DNA from: Algoriphagus sp.
GTDB lineage: Bacteria; Bacteroidota; Bacteroidia; Cytophagales; Cyclobacteriaceae
Length of the DNA stretch: 64,000 nucleotides
Reading direction: 5' to 3'
Assembly: GCA_018336015.1 (NCBI GenBank)
Contig: JAGXQZ010000026.1
Location: 1-64,000 of the forward strand
In this document: positions 7,722 to 15,690 of the stretch, piece by piece
How positions within the stretch are numbered: position 1 is the stretch's first letter
Layout of the letters: every line of letters begins with the position of its first letter
Position numbers and translations under genes: made by a program
The notes under the pieces: model-generated
The model's input: the letters and a program-made list of their open reading frames with translations, nothing else
Database searches by the model: none
Told to the model about the DNA's origin: nothing

Positions 7722-8378
7722 TCACTTACTGATCAACTCTTCAAAATCATCCCGAATGTAAATCACGTTTCTGCCTAACTCTATCCATTTCTTTTTCTCG
7801 AGTTGCTTCAGCAATCTGGAAATCACTTCTCGCGAAGTACCCAATTCATTGGCAATCTCCTGATGGGTAGTGTGAAGTTCGTTGGCTTTAAGCTGCTTCA
7901 TCTTGGTCACAATATACCGCATCAATCGCTCGTCCATTCGTTTGAAAGCTACTGCATCTAGCGCCACAAGCATCTCATGAAAACGCTGCTGGTAGGTGCT
8001 GGACACAAAATCTTTCCACTGCTTAAACTCATCCACCCACTGCTCATGAAATTGGATAGGAATAAAGACTAAAGAAGCGGTTTCCTCCACTACTGCTTTG
8101 ATTTCACTGGGTCTAGCCGCTGAGCAGCAGGTCAAGGATAAAGCACAAGTTTCCCCTTGTTCCAGGTAATAAAGAAAAAGCTCCTTGCCATCGTCATCCA
8201 TTCTCATGATTTTGATCGATCCTTCCAAAACCAAGGGAACAGCTTTGATAAATTGTCCGGGTTCCATCAAAATTTTGCCAGACTCAAAAACGAGAAATTG
8301 CCCCTTTTCCATAATCAGCTGCAGGAGCTTGGGGTCAGTGATATTGGGTAATGCTTGCTTGAGTTTTTCTATTGTCAT
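7722..8378 (-). CDS. Crp/Fnr family transcriptional regulator with a Cys cluster
   Basis: A 218-residue regulator: cyclic-nucleotide-binding-like beta-barrel (residues about 25-115), dimer helix (about 115-150) and a winged helix-turn-helix (HQEIANELGTSREVISRLLK, about 173-192). It lacks the N-terminal Cys set of Fnr. Instead it has GETCALSLTCC at 75-85 (Cys78, Cys84, Cys85) in the position of the cAMP phosphate-binding cassette, which suggests thiol or persulfide sensing rather than cAMP binding. It is divergent from the sulfide:quinone oxidoreductase gene; palindromes at 8427 and 8497 lie between, one per promoter. It is the obvious candidate to bind all four GTGAC-N4-RTYAC sites of this cluster and to autoregulate. 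Confidence 0.92.
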   Translation of the reverse strand: MTIEKLKQALPNITDPKLLQLIMEKGQFLVFESGKILMEPGQFIKAVPLVLEGSIKIMRMDDDGKELFLYYLEQGETCALSLTCCSAARPSEIKAVVEETASLVFIPIQFHEQWVDEFKQWKDFVSSTYQQRFHEMLVALDAVAFKRMDERLMRYIVTKMKQLKANELHTTHQEIANELGTSREVISRLLKQLEKKKWIELGRNVIYIRDDFEELISK

Positions 8379-8395
8379 CTTTTAAATCTATCAAA

Positions 8396-8403
8396 CAAAA
8401 ATG
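8396..8403 (-). promoter_or_regulatory. -7 box-like CATTTTTG of the Crp/Fnr gene
   Basis: On the minus strand the octamer differs from TAnnTTTG only at the first base. Its centre is exactly 34 bp from the centre of the operator at 8427-8440, the same spacing as in the TauE/SafE and rhodanese promoters. Confidence 0.45.
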
Positions 8404-8426
8404 AAAAATAACACCTTCGCAGTTCG

Positions 8427-8440
8427 GTGACTAAGATCAC
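8427..8440. promoter_or_regulatory. Predicted Crp/Fnr operator GTGACTAAGATCAC
   Basis: GTGA-CTAAGA-TCAC has perfectly complementary half sites, like E. coli CRP boxes. It is centred 55 bp upstream of the Crp/Fnr start codon, so it points to autoregulation. Confidence 0.7.
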
Positions 8441-8496
8441 AGTATCAATTCTGGTCTATTCCGGTGCTTTAATTTTTACCCAAAAAAGGACTTACC

Positions 8497-8510
8497 GTGA
8501 CAAAAATCAC
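8497..8510. promoter_or_regulatory. Predicted Crp/Fnr operator GTGACAAAAATCAC
   Basis: GTGA-CAAAAA-TCAC has perfectly complementary half sites. It is centred 58 bp upstream of the sulfide:quinone oxidoreductase ATG and 33 bp from a weak -7-like TACCTTAA at 8533-8540. Confidence 0.7.
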
Positions 8511-8561
8511 CATAAATTAAAAACAACCCATCTACCTTAAGGCCTCGAAATAACCCTCAAT

Positions 8562-9824
8562 ATGAAACATTATCAGATTCTTATCATCGGCGGGGGAACT
8601 GCCGGGATTACCATAGCCGCTCAACTCAAAAGAAAAAAATCGTCCTTACAAATCGGCATTATTGAACCGTCTGAAAAACATTATTACCAACCCGCGTGGA
8701 CTTTGGTCGGTGCAGGTGCTTTTGATTTTAAAGAGACGGAACGCAATGAAGGCGACTACATCCCTGAAGGAGTAGATTGGATTAAGGACAAAGCCAGCAG
8801 TATCGATCCTGATAAAAATGAAGTCGTCACCGCAACATCAGGGATCTATACCTATGATTTCTTGATACCTGTTCCGGGATTGGTCATGGCCCCTGAGTTA
8901 CTTCCTGGATTGAAAGAATCTCTTGACAAAGGAGTCGTTTGTTCCAACTATACTAATCCGGAACACACTTGGGAAGTACTTCAAAACTTCAAAGGAGGAA
9001 ATGCGGTTTTCACCCAACCTACTACTCCAATCAAATGCGGTGGAGCTCCTCAAAAAATCATGTACATGGCGGAGGATTACTTACGAAAGCAAGGTATCCG
9101 AGAAAAGACCAATGTACTCTATGCTACTCCGGGTACAGTTATTTTTGGAGTTCCTGAATTTGCCAAGACACTCAATAAAATTATTCACGACCGAGGAATC
9201 ATTTTCAAGCCTTTTTATGCGCCTGTTGCTATCGATGCAGAAAAACAGGAAATCACATTTCGCTATTCCAAACCCGGTGAAAGCAATTGTACCATCATGG
9301 AGGGCAATCCATTAGGTGAAGAACTGGTTGGCGCATTGGACATCAAAGTCCATTTTGATATGCTCCACTTGGCACCACCACAGATGGCGCCTCAGTTCAT
9401 CCAAGATTCCAAGATTTCCATTCAGGAGGGACCAGGCAAGGGTTGGGTAGATGTAGACATCCATACCATGCAGCACAAACGCTATCCGAACATTTTCTCT
9501 ATCGGGGATGTAGCTCACTTGCCTACAGCAAAAACAGGTGCTGCCATTCGAAAGCAAGCTCCGGTTTTGGTTGAAAACCTCATCACCCTTATTGAGGCAG
9601 GCACAGTGGGCAAAAAGTCCTATGAAGGATATTCCTCTTGCCCGATCGTCACCGGATACGGTAAAATGCTACTCTGCGAGTTTAAATATGACAATGTGAA
9701 GGACAGCGATCCTTTAATTTCCACCTTTGTGGATACCACCAAAGAACAGTACAGCATGTGGCTACTCAAAAAATATGGTTTGCCATTTATGTATTGGAAT
9801 CTGATGCTGAGAGGCAAGGCGTAA
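8562..9824 (+). CDS. sqr: Sulfide:quinone oxidoreductase-like FAD-dependent oxidoreductase
   Basis: A 420-residue flavoprotein of the FAD/NAD-linked reductase fold. FAD-binding motif LIIGGGTAGITIAAQLKRKK at residues 7-26; second FAD contact FSIGDVAHLPTAKTGAAIRK at 312-331. The redox cysteines expected of the mitochondrial-type SQR are present: Cys159 in PIKCGGAPQK and Cys360 in SSCPIVTGYG; Cys127 is a third candidate. It oxidises sulfide to persulfide or polysulfide and passes electrons to quinone at the membrane. It is divergent from the Crp/Fnr regulator and preceded by a Crp-type palindrome. With the rhodanese and TauE/SafE exporter it gives a complete sulfide detoxification route. Confidence 0.92.
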   Translation: MKHYQILIIGGGTAGITIAAQLKRKKSSLQIGIIEPSEKHYYQPAWTLVGAGAFDFKETERNEGDYIPEGVDWIKDKASSIDPDKNEVVTATSGIYTYDFLIPVPGLVMAPELLPGLKESLDKGVVCSNYTNPEHTWEVLQNFKGGNAVFTQPTTPIKCGGAPQKIMYMAEDYLRKQGIREKTNVLYATPGTVIFGVPEFAKTLNKIIHDRGIIFKPFYAPVAIDAEKQEITFRYSKPGESNCTIMEGNPLGEELVGALDIKVHFDMLHLAPPQMAPQFIQDSKISIQEGPGKGWVDVDIHTMQHKRYPNIFSIGDVAHLPTAKTGAAIRKQAPVLVENLITLIEAGTVGKKSYEGYSSCPIVTGYGKMLLCEFKYDNVKDSDPLISTFVDTTKEQYSMWLLKKYGLPFMYWNLMLRGKA

Positions 9825-9850
9825 AAACAAGTTGTTTAATTCCCAAATCT

Positions 9851-9877
9851 AAGCCCGGTAGAATCCCGGGCTTTTTT
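9851..9877 (+). terminator. Intrinsic terminator after sqr
   Basis: Stem AAGCCCGG / CCGGGCTT (9851-9858 and 9866-9873) with a 7-nt loop, followed by a T-run. Confidence 0.9.
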
Positions 9878-10016
9878 CGTTCATAAACAACCTAATTTCC
9901 TTACAATTCATCCCCAAACCTTTTCCGGTTGTAAATACTCAGACTTTACACCATTCATCCTAATCTCCCACTCCACCTGCCAAAGCAAATCCTTATTTTG
10001 CGCGACTTATTTCGAA

Positions 10017-12428
10017 ATGGAAGGCAAGAATCATTTACTCTTAGTAATACTTTTCTTTTGGGCATTGAGGCTCAATGCCCAAGAATTGCTCGTACGAGAT
10101 TCAGAATCCCGACAAGCATTGCCGGGTGTATTGATTTATTCCATTAGTCCGGGAATTTCTTTTACTACCAATACGGGAGGCAAAGTAGATATTAGCGCAC
10201 TTTCAGGCAGCAAGAATTTGATGGTTCAGCTACTGGGATATCAATCTCTTAACCTTTCATGGCAAGATTTGAAATCAAAGGACTTTGTATTGGAATTATC
10301 CCCTAGCCCCATCACCCTGGACATTGCCGTGATCTCAGCTTCGCGATGGAACCAAAGCTCCCAAGATGTAGCAGGAAAAGTCCGCTTCTTGGATCCAAAG
10401 CTCACCAACCTGCGCAACCCCGCCAACTCTGCCGATTGGTTGGGAAGCTCCGGGGAAGTCTTTGTCCAAAAAAGTCAATTGGGTGGAGGAAGCCCGATGA
10501 TCAGGGGATTTTCAGCCAATCGATTGCTCTATGCAGTGGATGGAGTGCGAATGAATACGGCTATTTTCCGAAGTGGAAACCTCCAAAATGTCATTTCACT
10601 GGATCCTTTTGCCATCAGTAAAACTGAAGTGCTTTTTGGTCCGGGGTCCGTGATGTACGGCTCTGATGCCATAGGTGGGGCTATGGTTTTTGAAACCCTC
10701 AGCCCCGAAACAGGTGACCAATCTCTTCGCGGAAATGTACTCACCCGATATTCATCGGCTTATTCCGAACGAACAATTCATGGAGATTTTTCCTACGGAA
10801 AAGGGAAATGGGGATTCCTGAGCAGTGTTTCCTACTTTGATTTTGGAGACCTAAAAATGGGTTCAGTCAATGGTCAACCCAACTACCTGAGACCTGACTA
10901 TGTGCAGCGAATTTCTGATTCGGATCAAATCATCACCAACCCCAACCCAAAAATCCAAGTAGGCACGGGCTACCATCAGCTCAATTTGATGCAAAAAATA
11001 AAACTCCGCTCCAACCAATACACGACTTGGGAATATGGCTTCCATTATTCTACCACAGGAAATATCCCTCGCTATGATCGCTTGATTGAAAGAAGAGACG
11101 GAAAACTACGTTTTGCACGATGGGACTATGGCCCACAAACCTGGGCAATGAATAGCCTTAAATGGAGCCATAATAAACCCACACGCTTTTTTGATCAAGT
11201 CAAAATTGTTGGTGCCTATCAGTATTTTCAGGAAAGCCGAATCGATCGGAGAGTAGGAAATAACACCGAATTTGACAGGAAGGAAGAAGTAAATGCCTAC
11301 TCGATCAACGCAGATTTTCTTAAAAATTATGGGGAAGAGCGTTTTCTGACCTATGGAGTCGAAGGTGTCATCAATGCAGTCAATTCTACCGGCTTGGCTA
11401 GAAATGTGACCAACCAAAGCGTTTCCAATGCCTCGTCACGGTATCCCAATGCCAACTGGAGTTCTTTGGCAACTTATGGAAGCTACCATCAGCGGCTCAA
11501 CCAAAAGCTGAAATTTCAGTCAGCCTTGCGATATAACCTCAATGGACTCACTGCTGACTTTACCAACAATCGGGAGTTTTACCCACTGCCTTTTGAAAAC
11601 AGCCGAAACACCTACCACTCAGTCACCGGAAATGTAGGCTTAATCTATCTTCCGGAACCCAGTTTTTCGGTTGGACCATTGATTTCCACCGGTTTCAGAG
11701 CACCCAATGTGGATGATGTGGGGAAGATCTTCGACTCTGAGCCAGGTGCTGTGATGGTACCCAATCCCAACCTCAGGCCTGAATACGCTTACAACGCGGA
11801 AATCAACCTAAACAAGCATTTTCAAAACTGGCTCAAGATCGATTTTACAGGATATTACACCCTGTTGGACCAGGCCATGGTCCGTCGGCCTTTCTTACTC
11901 AATGGTTCACCGGAAATCATCTATGATGGCGAGCTCAGTCAGGTTTTGGCTATACAAAATGCGGCTTTTGCTGAAATAAAAGGTGTACAAGCCGGAGTGG
12001 AAATTGCATTTACCAAGAGGCTGCTTTTGACCTCCAAATACAACTGGCAACGCGGCATAGAGGAGCTGGATGATGAGAGCACAAGTCCTTCCAGGCATGC
12101 GGCACCGGCTTTTGGGATGACCCGATTAAGCTACCTCACCCAAAAGTTCAAAGTGGAATTGACTTCTCAATACAGTGCAGCTGTTTCTTTTGAGCGGATG
12201 CCTATGGAGGAAAGAAACAAACCTGCTCTCTACGCCACAGATGCCAAGGGCAATCCATTTTCTCCTTCTTGGCTAATCTTTAATCTTCAATCAAGCTTTC
12301 AGCTTACCTCATTTTTACAGCTAAATGCCGGTATCGAAAACATTACCGATCAACAATATCGTGGCTACAGCTCCGGAATTGTAGCACCCGGGAGAAATTT
12401 CACGTTGAGCATCAAAGGGAGCTTTTGA
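10017..12428 (+). CDS. TonB-dependent outer-membrane receptor, haem/siderophore type
   Basis: An 803-residue receptor. Signal peptide (LLLVILFFWALRLNAQ, cleavage near residue 22), a CarboxypepD_reg-like domain (about 23-95), a plug domain with SPMIRGFSANRLLYAVDGVR (about 160-179) and VLFGPGSVMYGSDAIGGAMV (about 206-225), then a 22-strand barrel ending in an aromatic residue (LSIKGSF). The FRAP (about residue 559) and NPNL (about 581) boxes seen in haem receptors are present, but the stretch between them has no histidine. Downstream are a lipoprotein gene and feoAB, so iron in some form is the likely cargo; the ligand cannot be fixed from sequence. Confidence 0.9.
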   Translation: MEGKNHLLLVILFFWALRLNAQELLVRDSESRQALPGVLIYSISPGISFTTNTGGKVDISALSGSKNLMVQLLGYQSLNLSWQDLKSKDFVLELSPSPITLDIAVISASRWNQSSQDVAGKVRFLDPKLTNLRNPANSADWLGSSGEVFVQKSQLGGGSPMIRGFSANRLLYAVDGVRMNTAIFRSGNLQNVISLDPFAISKTEVLFGPGSVMYGSDAIGGAMVFETLSPETGDQSLRGNVLTRYSSAYSERTIHGDFSYGKGKWGFLSSVSYFDFGDLKMGSVNGQPNYLRPDYVQRISDSDQIITNPNPKIQVGTGYHQLNLMQKIKLRSNQYTTWEYGFHYSTTGNIPRYDRLIERRDGKLRFARWDYGPQTWAMNSLKWSHNKPTRFFDQVKIVGAYQYFQESRIDRRVGNNTEFDRKEEVNAYSINADFLKNYGEERFLTYGVEGVINAVNSTGLARNVTNQSVSNASSRYPNANWSSLATYGSYHQRLNQKLKFQSALRYNLNGLTADFTNNREFYPLPFENSRNTYHSVTGNVGLIYLPEPSFSVGPLISTGFRAPNVDDVGKIFDSEPGAVMVPNPNLRPEYAYNAEINLNKHFQNWLKIDFTGYYTLLDQAMVRRPFLLNGSPEIIYDGELSQVLAIQNAAFAEIKGVQAGVEIAFTKRLLLTSKYNWQRGIEELDDESTSPSRHAAPAFGMTRLSYLTQKFKVELTSQYSAAVSFERMPMEERNKPALYATDAKGNPFSPSWLIFNLQSSFQLTSFLQLNAGIENITDQQYRGYSSGIVAPGRNFTLSIKGSF

Positions 12429-12457
12429 TAAGCTGTTTACCACTAACCATTTTTCCC

Positions 12458-13090
12458 ATGAGACTGACAGCAAAACGGATTGGACTGACTATTAGCCTTT
12501 TTTCATTTCTGGCACTTATTCCTATGAGTTGCGGGATTTTTTGTCAGGACTCCTGCGGATGCGGACCTTCGGCACCACCTCAGGATTTGATCATTAAATC
12601 CATGCAGTTGCTAACCTTGGGTCCTATGGGTCAGACTGTAAATCCCTTGGACACTTTATCCTACAACCAGGTTTTCAAATCACTGGAGGTAAAAGAATTT
12701 GAAATCAAGCTCCTTTCAGAAAACTTCTCGCCGGGTCCTTCCTTTGGCTTGGCGTATGCATGCAGCCCCTTGCCAGTCTATTCCAGAGATGAAATAATTG
12801 ACATTCGAATTCGAAACAAAACTGCCTTGACATTGGCAGACGGTACTACGCTAAACCCACAGCAGGACATTTCCTCCTATTTCGGGATGGCCTTTTTTTA
12901 TACCGATAAGCTAGCGACCATACAGGAGTTTATCGGCACTGGCAGGTATTTCTTTTGGGGGGAAAATTTCAAACTAGGTTTCAAGCAATCTCCCGGAAAA
13001 GCCCTCAAGCTTGAATTTGATGTCGAGGTAACCTTCAAAAGTGGGAAAGCTTTTCTTTTAGAAAATCAAGTCCTCAGTATTCGGGGATAG
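12458..13090 (+). CDS. Cys-rich lipoprotein of unknown function
   Basis: About 210 residues from the ATG at 12458 (MRLTAKRIGLTISLFSFLAL). The hydrophobic N-terminus ends IPMSCGIFCQDSCGCG, a loose lipobox with lipidation probable at the first Cys, followed by a dense Cys cluster. The rest is beta-rich with no known motif. An upstream in-frame start at 12425 would overlap the receptor gene, but the 12458 start puts the signal peptide at the true N-terminus. It is probably co-transcribed with the TonB-dependent receptor, hence perhaps a surface partner in iron capture; that role is inference. Confidence 0.75.
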   Translation: MRLTAKRIGLTISLFSFLALIPMSCGIFCQDSCGCGPSAPPQDLIIKSMQLLTLGPMGQTVNPLDTLSYNQVFKSLEVKEFEIKLLSENFSPGPSFGLAYACSPLPVYSRDEIIDIRIRNKTALTLADGTTLNPQQDISSYFGMAFFYTDKLATIQEFIGTGRYFFWGENFKLGFKQSPGKALKLEFDVEVTFKSGKAFLLENQVLSIRG

Positions 13091-13138
13091 CTGACAAAAA
13101 TCTTCTTTATTTTTCATTAGATTCATTCCAAATACACC

Positions 13139-13146
13139 TACTTTTG
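13139..13146 (+). promoter_or_regulatory. -7 box (TACTTTTG) for feoAB
   Basis: Exact TAnnTTTG match 23 bp before the ATG of feoA at 13169. It implies that an in-frame GTG at 13154 would be almost leaderless, so the ATG is preferred. Confidence 0.6.
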
Positions 13147-13168
13147 CGTACTGGTGATCAAAAAACCC

Positions 13169-13390
13169 ATGACCGCAGACCAACTCCCTCTCAACAGATC
13201 AGGTAAAATTCTGGAAATCGCATCCTCCCCACTGAAAATCAACCTGATGGAACTTGGCTTTCTTCCCGGTAAATACATCACCCTACAGCATAAAGCGCCT
13301 TCAGGCGGACCTTTGGCATTTCAGATGGAAGAGACGCTTCTGGCACTCAGAAAAAGCGAAGCCGAATTGATCAGAATTGAACTAGTTTGA
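13169..13390 (+). CDS. feoA: FeoA ferrous iron transport accessory protein
   Basis: A 73-residue SH3-like domain protein (MTADQLPLNRSGKILEIASS at the start; core LMELGFLPGKYITLQHKAPSG is the FeoA signature). It interacts with FeoB at the cytoplasmic face. The ATG at 13169 is chosen over GTG 13154 because of the -7 box at 13139. The feoB start follows six bases after its stop. Confidence 0.92.
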   Translation: MTADQLPLNRSGKILEIASSPLKINLMELGFLPGKYITLQHKAPSGGPLAFQMEETLLALRKSEAELIRIELV

Positions 13391-13395
13391 ATTTC

Positions 13396-15519
13396 ATGTC
13401 AGAAGCCACGATTTCGAAAACCCACAAAGTAGCCATCATCGGTAATCCCAATGTCGGCAAATCGACCATTTTCAATTACCTGACAGGACTCAACCAAAAA
13501 ATAGGAAACTATCCCGGAGTCACCGTTGACAAAAAAACAGGTGGGCTTCAGATCAACGGGGAGAATTTCGAAATCCTGGACTTACCGGGTACCTACAGCC
13601 TTTTCCCCAATTCGGAAGACGAAATCATAGCTCACCGCGTCCTTAACAATACCCATCTCGAGACTCGCCCTGAATACGTATTGATGGTGATTGATTCCAC
13701 TCAGCTTTCCAGAGGCTTGTTTTTGGCTACTCAGCTGATCGATTTGGGTGTTAATCTGGCCATCATCTTAAATATGACTGATGTGGCTGAAAAGAAAAGT
13801 CTGGAAATCCGTCCCTTTGAGCTATTCAAAAATCTAGGAGTACCGATTCTGCAAACAGACGCCCGCAATCAAAAGGGCCTGGATCAAATCAAAAACCTGA
13901 TCAGCGAACGGAATTTTTCCCAAGCTTCCAAGTTTATTGATATTCTCGAGGCCATCCCGGCAGAAATCATCCGACAGGTCAAGGAGAAATTCAGACTTGA
14001 CAACGATTACCAAGCTTACCAGATGATTCGCTTTGGCACCAAAGACAAGGCCGTACAAGAATCAGATCGTCAGTGGCTTAAGGAGCTTATCTCCAACGAA
14101 AAATTCAACCTCGAAGAAGCTCAACTGGAAGAGACAAAAATTCGGTACAAAAAGATCACCGATTTGGTCAACAGATCTCTTTTCAAAAAATCAGAACCAA
14201 AACCTAAATCCAGTCTGGATAAAGTATTCCTTCATCCTGTTTTTGGCTATGTGGTATTTATTGCCATCCTTCTGCTGATTTTCCAAACTATATTTTCCTG
14301 GGCCTCCTACCCCATGGATTTGATTGATGGAGTTTTTGCAGACTTGGGAGCTTGGATTCAGGGAGCACTGCCTGACGGCCCACTTACCCGATTACTTGCC
14401 GAAGGGGTCATCCCAGGTATTGGCGGGGTGGTGATTTTTATACCTCAGATTGCCTTGCTGTTTGGCTTTTTGGCCATTTTGGAAGATACGGGTTACATGT
14501 CACGCGTGGTCTTTTTGCTGGATCGTTGGATGAGACCTTTTGGACTCCATGGTAAAAGTATCGTGCCCTTGGTTTCCGGCGTAGCCTGTGCGATTCCAGG
14601 GGTAATGGCTGCTAGAAATATCTCGAACTGGAAGGAAAAAATGATTACCATTTTGGTCACTCCCTTGATGAGTTGCTCGGCGAGACTACCGGTTTATATC
14701 ATTTTGATAGGTCTGACTGTACCCGACGAGGTAATTCTTGGCTTCGTCAATCTTCAAGCCCTTGCGCTTTTGGGACTTTACCTTCTGGGAATCATTGGGG
14801 TCCTTTTGACTGCATTCGTTCTGAAAACTGTCTTAAAGACAGAAGAAAAGAGCTTTCTCATGACCGAACTTCCTTCCTATAAGATCCCGAGATGGGGAGA
14901 TGTGGGAATTACGATGTTTGAAAAAGCCAAGACCTTTGTTTTCGAAGCTGGAAAGGTCATTTTGGCCATCTCTATTGTATTGTGGGTACTTGCCTCCTAT
15001 GGTCCTCCCGCAGCAATGGATCAAATCAGACAAGAAGGTGAAGCCCGATTGGAAAATGTCTCTGACGAAGAGCAAATCGCGGCGATTGAAGCGGAAACCA
15101 ACTCTTTACTACTGGAAAATTCCTTCATTGGCATCATGGGACGAGCCATCGAGCCCGTCATCAAGCCTTTAGGATATGATTGGAAAATAGGCATCGCCCT
15201 GATCACGTCTTTTGCCGCAAGAGAAGTCTTCATTTCAACCATGGCCACCATCTATAGTATTGGAGGTGATGTGGAGGATGACCTTACCATTCGGCAAAAA
15301 TTAGATCAGCAAATCAACGCCAATACAGGAGAAAAGACGTTTAATAAAGCAACGTCTTTCTCCCTGATGGTTTTCTATGTCTTTGCGATGCAGTGTATGA
15401 GTACCTTAGCAGTCGTCAAAAGAGAAACCAAGGGATGGAAATGGCCAATCATTCAGACAGTCTACATGAGTGCCTTGGCCTATTTGGCGGCATTGATTAC
15501 TTACCAACTCTTTTCCTGA
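13396..15519 (+). CDS. feoB: FeoB ferrous iron transporter
   Basis: A 707-residue GTP-dependent Fe(II) permease. N-terminal G domain: G1 GNPNVGKST (about 16-24), G3 DLPGTYSL (about 61-68), G4 NMTD (about 121-124), then a helical GDI-like domain to about 275. The membrane part has the Gate motifs VIPGIGGVVIFIPQIALLF (about 337-355) and SGVACAIPGVMAARNISNW (about 395-413), with conserved Cys in the pore region. A soluble insertion (about 540-575, acidic) lies before the last helices. The start is the ATG at 13396 rather than the TTG at 13387, which overlaps the feoA stop. It is followed by the Cys-rich Feo peptide. Confidence 0.97.
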   Translation: MSEATISKTHKVAIIGNPNVGKSTIFNYLTGLNQKIGNYPGVTVDKKTGGLQINGENFEILDLPGTYSLFPNSEDEIIAHRVLNNTHLETRPEYVLMVIDSTQLSRGLFLATQLIDLGVNLAIILNMTDVAEKKSLEIRPFELFKNLGVPILQTDARNQKGLDQIKNLISERNFSQASKFIDILEAIPAEIIRQVKEKFRLDNDYQAYQMIRFGTKDKAVQESDRQWLKELISNEKFNLEEAQLEETKIRYKKITDLVNRSLFKKSEPKPKSSLDKVFLHPVFGYVVFIAILLLIFQTIFSWASYPMDLIDGVFADLGAWIQGALPDGPLTRLLAEGVIPGIGGVVIFIPQIALLFGFLAILEDTGYMSRVVFLLDRWMRPFGLHGKSIVPLVSGVACAIPGVMAARNISNWKEKMITILVTPLMSCSARLPVYIILIGLTVPDEVILGFVNLQALALLGLYLLGIIGVLLTAFVLKTVLKTEEKSFLMTELPSYKIPRWGDVGITMFEKAKTFVFEAGKVILAISIVLWVLASYGPPAAMDQIRQEGEARLENVSDEEQIAAIEAETNSLLLENSFIGIMGRAIEPVIKPLGYDWKIGIALITSFAAREVFISTMATIYSIGGDVEDDLTIRQKLDQQINANTGEKTFNKATSFSLMVFYVFAMQCMSTLAVVKRETKGWKWPIIQTVYMSALAYLAALITYQLFS

Positions 15520-15520
15520 T

Positions 15521-15637
15521 ATGTGGCAGCAACTGATCGTCGCTTTATTGGTAGCCGGAGCAGGATATTTTCTGGTCAGGAAGTTTTTCTTTGCTCCAAA
15601 GACCAAACCAGGTTGCGATAAGTGCGCCAAAGGATAA
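15521..15637 (+). CDS. FeoB-associated Cys-rich membrane protein
   Basis: A 38-residue peptide, MWQQLIVALLVAGAGYFLVR at the N-terminus, with a single membrane helix (residues 4-20), a basic segment KFFFAPKTKP and a terminal Cys pair GCDKCAKG. This matches the small FeoB-associated Cys-rich membrane family that closes many bacterial feo operons. It starts one base after the feoB stop. The Cys pair may handle iron or redox at the cytoplasmic side; this is not proven. Confidence 0.85.
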   Translation: MWQQLIVALLVAGAGYFLVRKFFFAPKTKPGCDKCAKG

Positions 15638-15643
15638 ACACCA

Positions 15644-15675
15644 ATTCGGGGATTCATTGAATTCCCGATTTTTTT
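15644..15675 (+). terminator. Intrinsic terminator of the feo operon
   Basis: Hairpin TCGGGgATTCA/TGAATtCCCGA at 15646-15668 followed by a T-run; it lies 16 bp before the flippase start. Confidence 0.8.
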
Positions 15676-15690
15676 GATGAATATTCGTCC

